From NCBI GenBank assembly GCA_030589835.1, contig JAUUZS010000290.1, positions 1-5,913 on the forward strand: 5,913 nt of DNA, given 5' to 3'. Made by a program: the position numbers and the translations under genes. Below, piece after piece: positions 1 through 5,547 of this stretch; positions within the stretch are counted from its first letter, which is position 1; each line of letters begins with the position of its first letter. The notes under the pieces are model-generated. The model was given only the letters and a program-made list of their open reading frames with translations, had not been told where the DNA came from and ran no database searches. This DNA is from Cyclobacteriaceae bacterium (GTDB taxonomy: Bacteria; Bacteroidota; Bacteroidia; Cytophagales; Cyclobacteriaceae).

Positions 1-1
1 A

Positions 2-463
2 ACCGCTCCCGGAAAATTTATCGAAAGCCATATACGTATCACGTATACGGTGTATAGTGTCGTGATTGCTCAATTTATGGTAGCTTGTGCATTTGCCGTG
101 CGCACCATGAGCGTGACTTTTTCACAAATCGATTCGAGGCAGGAAGATGTGGCGCTGACGCTGGGGTGCAGCAAAGGTCAGGCCTTTTGGATGATATTGC
201 TGCCTCAGGCAAAGAAGGGAATTCTTACCGCAGGATCACTGGCGTGGGCAAGGGCATTGGGCGAATTTGGGCCTATCCTGATATTTTCCGGTGCGACAAG
301 AATGCGAACTGAAGTATTGCCCACCACGGTTTTTTTGGAAATGTCGGTAGGTAATATTGAAGCTGCCGTTGCGGTATCGCTAATCATGATATTCGCCGGA
401 TTTGGCGTGCTGATGGTTATGCGTTATTTCGGAAGTATAGGATTTTTTAAAACTGTAGACTAA
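2..463 (+). CDS. Molybdate/tungstate-type ABC transporter permease, 3' part
   Basis: This is the membrane subunit of an ABC importer that likely carries molybdate or tungstate across the inner membrane. The frame is open from base 2 to the stop at 461-463, so 153 residues of the C-terminal part are visible. The GTG at 50 is internal, because coding-like sequence (a GKFIE stretch) continues in frame to the left edge. The EAA loop that contacts the ATPase is clear: E-D-V-A at about visible residues 48-51, a Gly at 55 and LLP at 66-68. It is followed by ALGEFGP at about 85-91, a hallmark of ModB/WtpB/TupB permeases. Hydrophobic segments lie before the EAA loop and at the C-terminus. The stop overlaps the ATPase start (TAATG), so the two are co-translated. 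The solute-binding protein is presumably upstream, outside the window. Sulfate or another oxyanion cannot be excluded, since specificity lies mainly in the binding protein. Confidence 0.88.
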   Translation, partial: TAPGKFIESHIRITYTVYSVVIAQFMVACAFAVRTMSVTFSQIDSRQEDVALTLGCSKGQAFWMILLPQAKKGILTAGSLAWARALGEFGPILIFSGATRMRTEVLPTTVFLEMSVGNIEAAVAVSLIMIFAGFGVLMVMRYFGSIGFFKTVD

Positions 464-1098
464 TGCTATCCATAAACAAACTATCTATCAGGCAGGGAGA
501 TTTCAGGCTGGACGACATTAGTTTTCACATTCAAAAAAGTGAATACGTGGTGTTGATGGGAAAAACAGGCTGTGGGAAAACAACGATTTTAGAAGCAATC
601 TGCGGGCTGAGGACAATTCATTCGGGTACGATTTTACTGGATGGTTCAGATATTTCCAGGCTGAAACCTTCTGAACGTTCCATTGGTTATGTACCTCAGG
701 ATGGAGCACTTTTCTCCTCTATGGATGTGCAATCAAATTTGAGTTTTGCCTTGCGGATACGAAAATGGGAAAAACCTAAAATAGCTGATCGTGTTAATGA
801 ACTTGCAGAGTTGCTTGGCATTGGGCATTTGCTCAACAGAAATATAACCGGTTTGAGTGGGGGGGAGAGGCAGCGAATCGCACTGGGCAGAGGCCTCGCC
901 TTTTATCCTGAATTTTTATGCCTGGATGAACCATTGAGCGCACTCGATGAACCTACCAGGGATGATATGTACATGTTGTTGCAGAAATTAAAAAAGGAGT
1001 TGAGCATAACTGCCCTGCATATTTCTCACTCAAGCAGTGATGCGAAGATGTTAGCTGATCGTGTATTAAAGATTGAAAACGAAAGAATTGTAGAATAA
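463..1098 (+). CDS. ABC transporter ATP-binding protein, oxyanion (Mo/W) importer type
   Basis: This cytoplasmic ATPase should power the permease encoded just before it. All nucleotide-binding motifs are present in its 211 residues: Walker A GKTGCGKT at 33-40, Q-loop Q79, signature LSGGERQ at 131-137, Walker B ending in LDEP at 154-157 with catalytic E156, D-loop SALD at 159-162 and switch H189. The protein ends about 20 residues after the H-loop. It therefore lacks the C-terminal TOBE/Mop domain of full-length ModC, which binds molybdate. Short ATPases of this kind occur in tungstate (Tup) systems, so tungstate is slightly favoured, but this is inference. The ATG shares its A with the permease stop (TAATG) and has no Shine-Dalgarno sequence, so initiation probably depends on translational coupling. 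The molybdate versus tungstate assignment is unresolved. Confidence 0.9.
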   Translation: MLSINKLSIRQGDFRLDDISFHIQKSEYVVLMGKTGCGKTTILEAICGLRTIHSGTILLDGSDISRLKPSERSIGYVPQDGALFSSMDVQSNLSFALRIRKWEKPKIADRVNELAELLGIGHLLNRNITGLSGGERQRIALGRGLAFYPEFLCLDEPLSALDEPTRDDMYMLLQKLKKELSITALHISHSSSDAKMLADRVLKIENERIVE

Positions 1099-1102
1099 TG
1101 AA

Positions 1103-1115
1103 CAGGCAATGCCTG
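1103..1115. repeat. Short perfect inverted repeat in the ATPase-moaD gap
   Basis: CAGGCA, a single A and TGCCTG form a perfect 6-base palindrome just after the ATPase stop. It has no following T-tract, so it is not a standard terminator. It could be an RNA hairpin adjusting expression within the operon, or a protein site. Confidence 0.5.
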
Positions 1116-1192
1116 AGATAATTATTGAAGTACAAAAAAGTGAGATTGTCGATTGCCAAATGGCAGGTATGTCAGAAAATTTTAACAAATGA
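1109..1192 (+). other. Candidate 27-codon small ORF overlapping the sulfur-carrier start
   Basis: An ATG at 1109 opens 27 codons beginning MPEIIIEVQK, with stop TGA at 1190-1192. That stop overlaps the next gene's ATG by four bases (ATGA), the classic geometry of translationally coupled genes. There is no clear Shine-Dalgarno sequence, and the product matches no family I recognise. It could be a small protein, a leader peptide coupling moaD translation, a decayed gene remnant or chance. A second ATG at 1098 overlaps the ATPase stop (TAATG) but runs only seven codons to TAA at 1119-1121. Confidence 0.22.
1154..1165. repeat. Short inverted repeat ahead of the moaD-like gene
   Basis: TGCCA, two A bases and TGGCA make a 5-base-arm palindrome 23 bases before the moaD-like start. 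Parts of it can also pair with the palindrome at 1103-1115 (GGCAAT at 1105-1110 with ATTGCC at 1152-1157), so alternative RNA folds are possible. No function is established. Confidence 0.4.
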
Positions 1193-1467
1193 AAATTAAT
1201 ATTAAATATTTTGCCCAGATCAAGAAAGAGGCAGGCAAAGGATCAGAAACATTAGAGTTTGAAGCTGGAATAGATTTGCAGAAATGCGTTAAAATATTGA
1301 GCGCCAATCATACTAAATCATTTATTGAGATGCTTTATGATGAATCTGGTGCATACCGTGATTCGGTGATATTGATTATCAATAACGATCAGGTGAGATA
1401 TGCTGAAAATCCGAAATTGAACGAGGGCGATGAGTTGATGATCATGTCACCAATAGCCGGAGGGTAG
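1189..1467 (+). CDS. MoaD/ThiS-family sulfur carrier protein
   Basis: This is a small ubiquitin-like sulfur carrier. In this family the C-terminal glycine is adenylated by a MoeB/ThiF-type enzyme, converted to a thiocarboxylate, and donates sulfur in pterin cofactor or thiamin synthesis. The 92 residues begin MKINIKYFAQIKK, the usual first beta strand, and end SPIAGG, giving the required Gly-Gly tail at 91-92. A NEGDELMIMSPIAGG-like ending is typical of MoaD. E. coli MoaD is about 81 residues, so this one is slightly long, with a lengthened middle. It sits behind a Mo/W-type transporter and six bases before a HesA/MoeB-like gene, which supports a molybdenum or tungsten cofactor role rather than thiamin. 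No moaE lies beside it, so standard molybdopterin synthase use is not shown. The ATG at 1189 has no Shine-Dalgarno sequence and overlaps the small ORF stop. Confidence 0.87.
   Translation: MKINIKYFAQIKKEAGKGSETLEFEAGIDLQKCVKILSANHTKSFIEMLYDESGAYRDSVILIINNDQVRYAENPKLNEGDELMIMSPIAGG
1459..1464 (+). promoter_or_regulatory. Shine-Dalgarno sequence for the HesA/MoeB-like gene
   Basis: GGAGGG lies nine bases before the ATG at 1474 and supports that start. The same six bases are the Gly-Gly codons (GGA GGG) ending the sulfur carrier. It is the only strong ribosome binding site seen ahead of a gene in this window. Confidence 0.7.
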
Positions 1468-1473
1468 ATAATA

Positions 1474-2217
1474 ATGAACAAACTGACAGATAAAGAACGT
1501 GCCGTATATGAGTGGCAAATGGATGTGCCGGGATTTGGAGAAGAAGGGCAGGAGAAACTCAAAAATGCTTCGGTACTCGTTTCCCGTTGTGGAGGACTTG
1601 GTAGTGTAGTGGCCTATGAACTTGCCGCTGCCGGGATAGGGAAATTAATTCTTGCGCATGGAGGGAATGTCAAAGAGAGTGATTTGAACCGCCAATTGCT
1701 CATGACCGATGATTGGCTTGGGAAACCGAGAATTGAATCCGTAGAACGCCGCCTGAAAGAGCTGAATCCTCGCCTTGATATTGTAGCGGTTAATGATAAT
1801 ATTAATGAAAATAACGTTAAAGAACTGGTTGCTGAAGCGGATGTGATAGTCGATGCCGCGCCACTTTTTAAGGAGCGATTTCTAATGAACAACGAAGCTG
1901 TGGCTCAAAATAAACCCCTGGTGGATTGTGCCATGTACGAACTTGAAGCCCAGATTATCACCATCATCCCGGGACAGACACCTTGTCTGGCTTGTCTATA
2001 CCCCGAACAACCGGCAGCCTGGAAAAGAAAGTTTCCGGTTTTTGGAGCCGTTAGTGGCACGGTCGCATGCATGGGCGCCATGGAAGCCATTAAACTTATT
2101 TCAGGATTAGGAGAACCACTTGCTGGCAGATTGTACTCCATGGATTTTTGCGATATGTCATTTAATATAACTAATATCAGGAAAAATCCTGAATGCAGGT
2201 GCTGTGGGGGTTTATGA
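1474..2217 (+). CDS. HesA/MoeB/ThiF-family E1-like protein
   Basis: Family members adenylate the C-terminal glycine of MoaD/ThiS-type carriers. This 247-residue protein has the fold's landmarks: a YEWQ N-terminus at 12-15, a nucleotide-binding loop ending GGLGS at 40-44, LNRQ at 71-74 with R73, GKPR at 83-86, and a zinc site with C171/C174 and C241/C244. Ungapped comparison with E. coli MoeB (from memory) aligns up to about residue 130 and shows substitutions at functional positions: R14 to W, the first loop Gly at 38 to R, D62 to H, D64 to G, K86 to R and D130 to P. The GGN and MTDDWLGKPR stretches resemble cyanobacterial HesA more than MoeB. The sequence is otherwise well conserved, so this looks like a distinct clade rather than decay. 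Its partner is very likely the sulfur carrier six bases upstream. Whether it still adenylates is uncertain. Confidence 0.85.
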   Translation: MNKLTDKERAVYEWQMDVPGFGEEGQEKLKNASVLVSRCGGLGSVVAYELAAAGIGKLILAHGGNVKESDLNRQLLMTDDWLGKPRIESVERRLKELNPRLDIVAVNDNINENNVKELVAEADVIVDAAPLFKERFLMNNEAVAQNKPLVDCAMYELEAQIITIIPGQTPCLACLYPEQPAAWKRKFPVFGAVSGTVACMGAMEAIKLISGLGEPLAGRLYSMDFCDMSFNITNIRKNPECRCCGGL

Positions 2218-2220
2218 AGC

Positions 2221-2241
2221 TAAAATCTAAAATCTAAAAGC
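2221..2241. repeat. Three tandem 7-base units
   Basis: TAAAATC occurs twice in tandem and is followed by TAAAAGC, immediately after the HesA/MoeB-like stop codon. It is a short, low-complexity array with no assigned function. Confidence 0.6.
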
Positions 2242-2518
2242 AAAAAGGAGCTAAGAGGAATGAGCGATGAGGTTCGCGTTTAATATTCCTTATTTTTAAT
2301 CCCGCATTTGGAGAATATAAACCGGCAGTTTATGTATTGGTTCAATCAGGAAATTTTGTTTACCAATGGAAGCACATCTTAATTGGCGGAATTAGTTTGG
2401 AGATTGAATTGTAGGGAGCTGACATAATGTATGCGATATTCGTTTTTTTCTTGAATAGGGTAGATTTTTAATAGAAATCAGTAGTACATTCTAAGTGTTT
2501 TCTTGGTATTAATAACGA

Positions 2519-2534
2519 CTCCTTTTATTAGGAG
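2519..2534. repeat. Small hairpin
   Basis: CTCCT and AGGAG flank a six-base TTTATT loop. An A-rich rather than T-rich tract follows on the + strand, so it is not a good terminator for upstream genes. Confidence 0.4.
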
Positions 2535-2594
2535 AAAAGAATAAAAAAGAATTATTTAGAGGTCGATTTTGTTGAAAAAGAAACGATAACTATT

Positions 2595-2626
2595 ATTGAA
2601 GTTTTCTGGAGGGATGGTTAGTTTTG
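2595..2626 (+). promoter_or_regulatory. Candidate Bacteroidota-type promoter for the aldehyde dehydrogenase
   Basis: TAGTTTTG at 2619-2626 matches the Bacteroidota -7 consensus TAnnTTTG in full. ATTG at 2595-2598 matches three of four bases of the -33 TTTG element with a 20-base spacer. Transcription would then start near 2633, giving a leader of about 120 bases before the aldehyde dehydrogenase. Assignment depends on the host being Bacteroidota. Confidence 0.35.
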
Positions 2627-2753
2627 AATAGGTAGCAAGTTAAAGGATTTATTTAGAGAATTGGGTGTAATAAAGAAAGGATTGATCGTTTTCTGTGTTT
2701 TCAATTTTACGTGCATACAAATATTTACATAAATAAAATAGGTATTTTAAATA

Positions 2754-4145
2754 ATGAGTAAATTTCAAGTAATCTCCCCTGCTGATGGGAGTATTTATGC
2801 TGAACTTCAGCTACACACTTCTGAGGAAATTGAAAAAGCGTTGTCATCGGCCCAAAGTGCTCAAACCTCATGGCGAAATCTTTCTGTCGCAGATCGAAAG
2901 CCCTATATCGAAAAATTTATTACGGCCTTTGAAGGTTTAAAAGATCAGATAAGTGAAGAGCTAAGCTGGCAAATGGGCAGGCCAATCAGCCACACCCCAT
3001 TTGAAGTGAATGGCACAATAGAACGGACAAGAGGGATGCTCGATTTGGCAGAGCAATCATTGTCAGATGTGCATGTGGACAAGATTGAAGGCTTTAACCG
3101 ATACATTAAGCGAGAAGCACTTGGAACTGTATTTGTGATCCCGGCATGGAATTATCCGTACATGATCGCAATCAATACCATTGTTCCGGCTTTGCTTGCC
3201 GGAAATGCTGTTATTCTACGGCATTCAGCACAAACTCCCCTGGTAGCGGAGCGGTTTGCTGATGCTTTTAAGGCTGCCGGTTTGCCTGAAGGTTTATTTC
3301 AATACCTTCACCTTAGTCATGATGACACAGCAAATGTGATCAGGGATACACGAATTAACTTCGTGTCCTTTACAGGTTCAGTCAGCGGAGGACACCAAAT
3401 TCAAAAGGTAGCAGCCGAACGTTTTGTAGGGGTTGGATTGGAGCTTGGAGGTAAAGACCCTGCCTATGTTTGTGAGGATTCAAACCTTGATTTCGCCATC
3501 GAAAACCTGGTAGATGGCGCCTTCTTTAATGCCGGTCAATCCTGCTGTGGGATTGAGCGCATCTATGTACAGGAAGGCGTTTACGATAGATTCGTAGAAG
3601 GTTTTGTTGAGCTTACTAAAAAATATAAGCTGGGAAATCCGCTCGAAAAGGAAACCAATATAGGGCCTGTTGCAAAACAAGGTGGCACTGAAACAGTAAT
3701 TAATCAAATTAAAGCTGCGGTAGATGCAGGCGCTACGGCCTTAATTGATCCGGCTTTATTCCCCCAAACCAAACTGGGTGATAATTACCTCGCACCACAA
3801 GTACTGGTAAATGTGGACCACTCGATGGAAATTATGACCGAGGAGAGTTTCGGGCCGGTGGTAGGCATCATGAAAGTAAAAAATGATGAGGAAGCGTTAG
3901 CGCTGATGAATGACAGCCAATACGGCCTAACTGCTTCTATTTGGACGGAAGATGAAGAAAAAGCCATCTCTATTGGAAACAAAGTGGAAACCGGCACTTG
4001 GTTCATGAACAGATGTGATTACCTGGATCCATTTTTATCCTGGACGGGAGTTAAGAATACAGGCCGTGGTTGTACACTTTCAGCGGTCGGTTACGAACAA
4101 CTTACAAGGCCGAAATCTTATCATCTTCGCATTAAGATCCAGTAA
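2754..4145 (+). CDS. NAD(P)-dependent aldehyde dehydrogenase
   Basis: This soluble enzyme oxidises an aldehyde to its carboxylic acid with NAD(P)+. It has 463 residues, near the usual ALDH length of 450-500. Key motifs are in order: PAWNYP at 130-135 with oxyanion-hole N133, FTGS at 206-209 in the cofactor fold, ELGGK at 230-234 with general base E230, GQSCC at 261-265 with catalytic C264, and EESFGPV at 363-369. R156 in the LRHS stretch stands where most family members have a cofactor-binding Lys. The C-terminal half contains NRCDYLDP and a TGVKNTGRG segment, typical of an uncharacterised or succinate-semialdehyde-like ALDH group. The substrate cannot be read from the sequence. A candidate promoter lies about 130 bases upstream and there is no Shine-Dalgarno sequence. 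The next gene is an alcohol dehydrogenase that could supply or remove the same aldehyde. Confidence 0.92.
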   Translation: MSKFQVISPADGSIYAELQLHTSEEIEKALSSAQSAQTSWRNLSVADRKPYIEKFITAFEGLKDQISEELSWQMGRPISHTPFEVNGTIERTRGMLDLAEQSLSDVHVDKIEGFNRYIKREALGTVFVIPAWNYPYMIAINTIVPALLAGNAVILRHSAQTPLVAERFADAFKAAGLPEGLFQYLHLSHDDTANVIRDTRINFVSFTGSVSGGHQIQKVAAERFVGVGLELGGKDPAYVCEDSNLDFAIENLVDGAFFNAGQSCCGIERIYVQEGVYDRFVEGFVELTKKYKLGNPLEKETNIGPVAKQGGTETVINQIKAAVDAGATALIDPALFPQTKLGDNYLAPQVLVNVDHSMEIMTEESFGPVVGIMKVKNDEEALALMNDSQYGLTASIWTEDEEKAISIGNKVETGTWFMNRCDYLDPFLSWTGVKNTGRGCTLSAVGYEQLTRPKSYHLRIKIQ

Positions 4146-4173
4146 ACGGATTTGAACAATAAAAAGGCTCAAT

Positions 4174-4245
4174 GATAAAATGTGTAAATGTGTAAATGAG
4201 AGAATGATTGAATGAGAGAATGATAAAATGTGTAAATCATTAAAT
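4174..4245 (+). repeat. Tandem array of nine degenerate octamers, GNNNNAAT
   Basis: Nine contiguous 8-base units end in AAT, and eight of them start with G (the last starts with C). Variants include GATAAAAT, GTGTAAAT, GAGAGAAT and GATTGAAT, several used more than once. As a result AATGATAAAATGTGTAAAT recurs exactly at 4171-4189 and 4219-4237. It starts 28 bases after the aldehyde dehydrogenase stop. Confidence 0.85.
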
Positions 4246-4306
4246 GGAAAAAGAGTATATGATGTAATTTATTTTTACACAATACATAAAGTATGACAAG
4301 CTTCAT

Positions 4307-4354
4307 ATTCATTCATTTTAGCATTCAATCATTCAATCATTAAATCATTAAATA
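4307..4354 (-). repeat. Inverted array of six octamers, ATTNNNNC
   Basis: Six contiguous 8-base units start with ATT, and the first five end in C (the last ends in A). This is the reverse complement of the left array's pattern. ATTCAATC occurs twice (4323-4338), followed by ATTAAATC. A 61-base non-repeated spacer separates the arrays, and this one ends 20 bases before the next ATG. Bases 4315-4338 can pair with 4206-4229 at 21 of 24 positions. Confidence 0.85.
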
Positions 4355-4374
4355 AATAAAGTAGAACTATCTCA

Positions 4375-5532
4375 ATGAATATTAAAATGGCTGATAAAAG
4401 ACATACTTACTCATATCCAACTCAAATTGAATACGGGCCCGGAGCCATGAAAGACTTCACCTATATTGTCAAAGAAAGAGGCTTAAAAAAAGGATTGATT
4501 GTCACAGATAAAGGCATTGAAAAAGTAGGCACTGCGCAGCAATTGAAAGATTATTTTAACAAAGTGGGTATTGACACTGCAATCTTCAGCGACGTAAAAT
4601 CAAACCCCACCGAGGAAAATGTGCTGGCAGGAACTGAAGTATATAAATCAACAGGGTGCGATTTTATCGTTGCCCTAGGTGGGGGCTCTCCAATTGATGC
4701 GGGAAAAACCATGAAGGTAATGGCTACACATGACGGCCCGCTTGAGAAATATGATGACATGAAGGGCGGGGATAAGTATATCCTTAACAATATGCCTCCG
4801 TTTTATGCCATTCCCACTACGGCAGGCACCGGAAGTGAAGTTGGCAGAAGCAGTGTGATTAATATAAATAACAAAAAAACCATCATCTTCTCACCATACA
4901 TGATGCCGGACATCGCAGTGCTTGATCCCTTGATCACGGTTTCCCTTCCAGCTAAGTTAACTGCTGCTACCGGAGTAGATGCTTTTGTGCATAACCTCGA
5001 AGCATACATCATGGAAACTTTTCATCCGATGGCCGATGGTATGGCAAAGGAAGCGATGGAAATGTGTGTTAAATTTTTGTCTGTTGCCGTAAGCGATGGA
5101 TCTGATATAAATGCCCGAGGTAACATGCTCATGGCTTCTGCAATGGGCGCGATCGCTTTTCAGAAAGGATTGGGGCTAAATCACTCGATAGCTCATGCCC
5201 TCGGTGTGATCTATGACATGCATCATGGATTGGCCAATGCAGTTGTATTGACGGAAGTCATGCGCTATAATCTATCAAGAGATGCTACCCGTGAAAAATA
5301 TGCATCACTTGGGACAATATTTGGTGTGGCAAATGACGCGGGAGCTGTCATTGAGGCCATTGAAAAGTGGTTGGACACATTGAAGATGAATAAAAAACTT
5401 TCCGAATGTGGCGTGGGATCTGATAAATTTGATGAACTGGAAGCCTATGCGTTGGAAGATCCATGCTGTCCGCTCAATCCAAAAAAGGTTGAAAAAGGCG
5501 ATGTGGTTTCAATCTTGAATAAACTTATTTAA
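4375..5532 (+). CDS. Iron-containing (group III) alcohol dehydrogenase
   Basis: This NAD(P)-dependent oxidoreductase interconverts an alcohol and an aldehyde or ketone using a divalent metal, usually iron. It has 385 residues, the usual length for the family. The dinucleotide-binding GGGSPID motif is at 102-108 and TTAGTGSEV at 148-156. Predicted metal ligands, by comparison with E. coli FucO, are D202 and H206 (in GVDAFVHNLEAY), H270 (in GLNHSIAH) and H284 (in MHHGLAN), so the site is complete. The start is either the ATG at 4375 or the in-frame ATG at 4387, and homologues often begin at a position like the second (MADKRH). Neither has a Shine-Dalgarno sequence. It follows an aldehyde dehydrogenase across a 229-base gap filled mainly by inverted octamer arrays, and precedes a HAD gene by 15 bases. 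The natural substrate is unknown. Confidence 0.93.
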   Translation: MNIKMADKRHTYSYPTQIEYGPGAMKDFTYIVKERGLKKGLIVTDKGIEKVGTAQQLKDYFNKVGIDTAIFSDVKSNPTEENVLAGTEVYKSTGCDFIVALGGGSPIDAGKTMKVMATHDGPLEKYDDMKGGDKYILNNMPPFYAIPTTAGTGSEVGRSSVININNKKTIIFSPYMMPDIAVLDPLITVSLPAKLTAATGVDAFVHNLEAYIMETFHPMADGMAKEAMEMCVKFLSVAVSDGSDINARGNMLMASAMGAIAFQKGLGLNHSIAHALGVIYDMHHGLANAVVLTEVMRYNLSRDATREKYASLGTIFGVANDAGAVIEAIEKWLDTLKMNKKLSECGVGSDKFDELEAYALEDPCCPLNPKKVEKGDVVSILNKLI

Positions 5533-5547
5533 GCTAATATAATACAT

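Larger units (their letters stand above)
2218..2753. other. 536-base AT-rich gap without an intact gene
   Basis: I find no complete coding gene or tRNA here on either strand. Visible content is a 7-base tandem repeat near the left end, a small hairpin at 2519-2534, a candidate promoter at 2595-2626 and stop-broken coding-like stretches in one frame (2271-2411, 2532-2618 and 2628 to about 2732). No convincing factor-independent terminator follows the HesA/MoeB-like gene. Confidence 0.7.

Noticed and set aside
50..463. Permease gene starting at the GTG at position 50
   Set aside because: The frame is open to the left edge with permease-like sequence before this codon, so the gene is truncated by the window and GTG is internal.
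1614..1892. Minus-strand reading frame of 92 codons
   Set aside because: It is the antisense shadow of the HesA/MoeB-like gene, with low-complexity Ser-rich translation and no recognisable domain.
1905..2141. Overlapping frames on both strands within the 3' half of the HesA/MoeB-like gene
   Set aside because: The zinc-binding cysteines and family motifs lie in the annotated frame, and the others have no recognisable features.
2519..2534. Hairpin as terminator of the cofactor operon
   Set aside because: The 5-base stem is followed by A-rich sequence on the + strand and lies 300 bases after the last gene.
3480..3707. Minus-strand frame inside the aldehyde dehydrogenase
   Set aside because: It is antisense to the strongly conserved region around catalytic C264 and has no family features.
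4174..4354. CRISPR array or rho-independent terminator
   Set aside because: Units are contiguous 8-mers with no spacers between them, unlike CRISPR. There is no GC-rich stem followed by a T-tract, so it is not a typical terminator.
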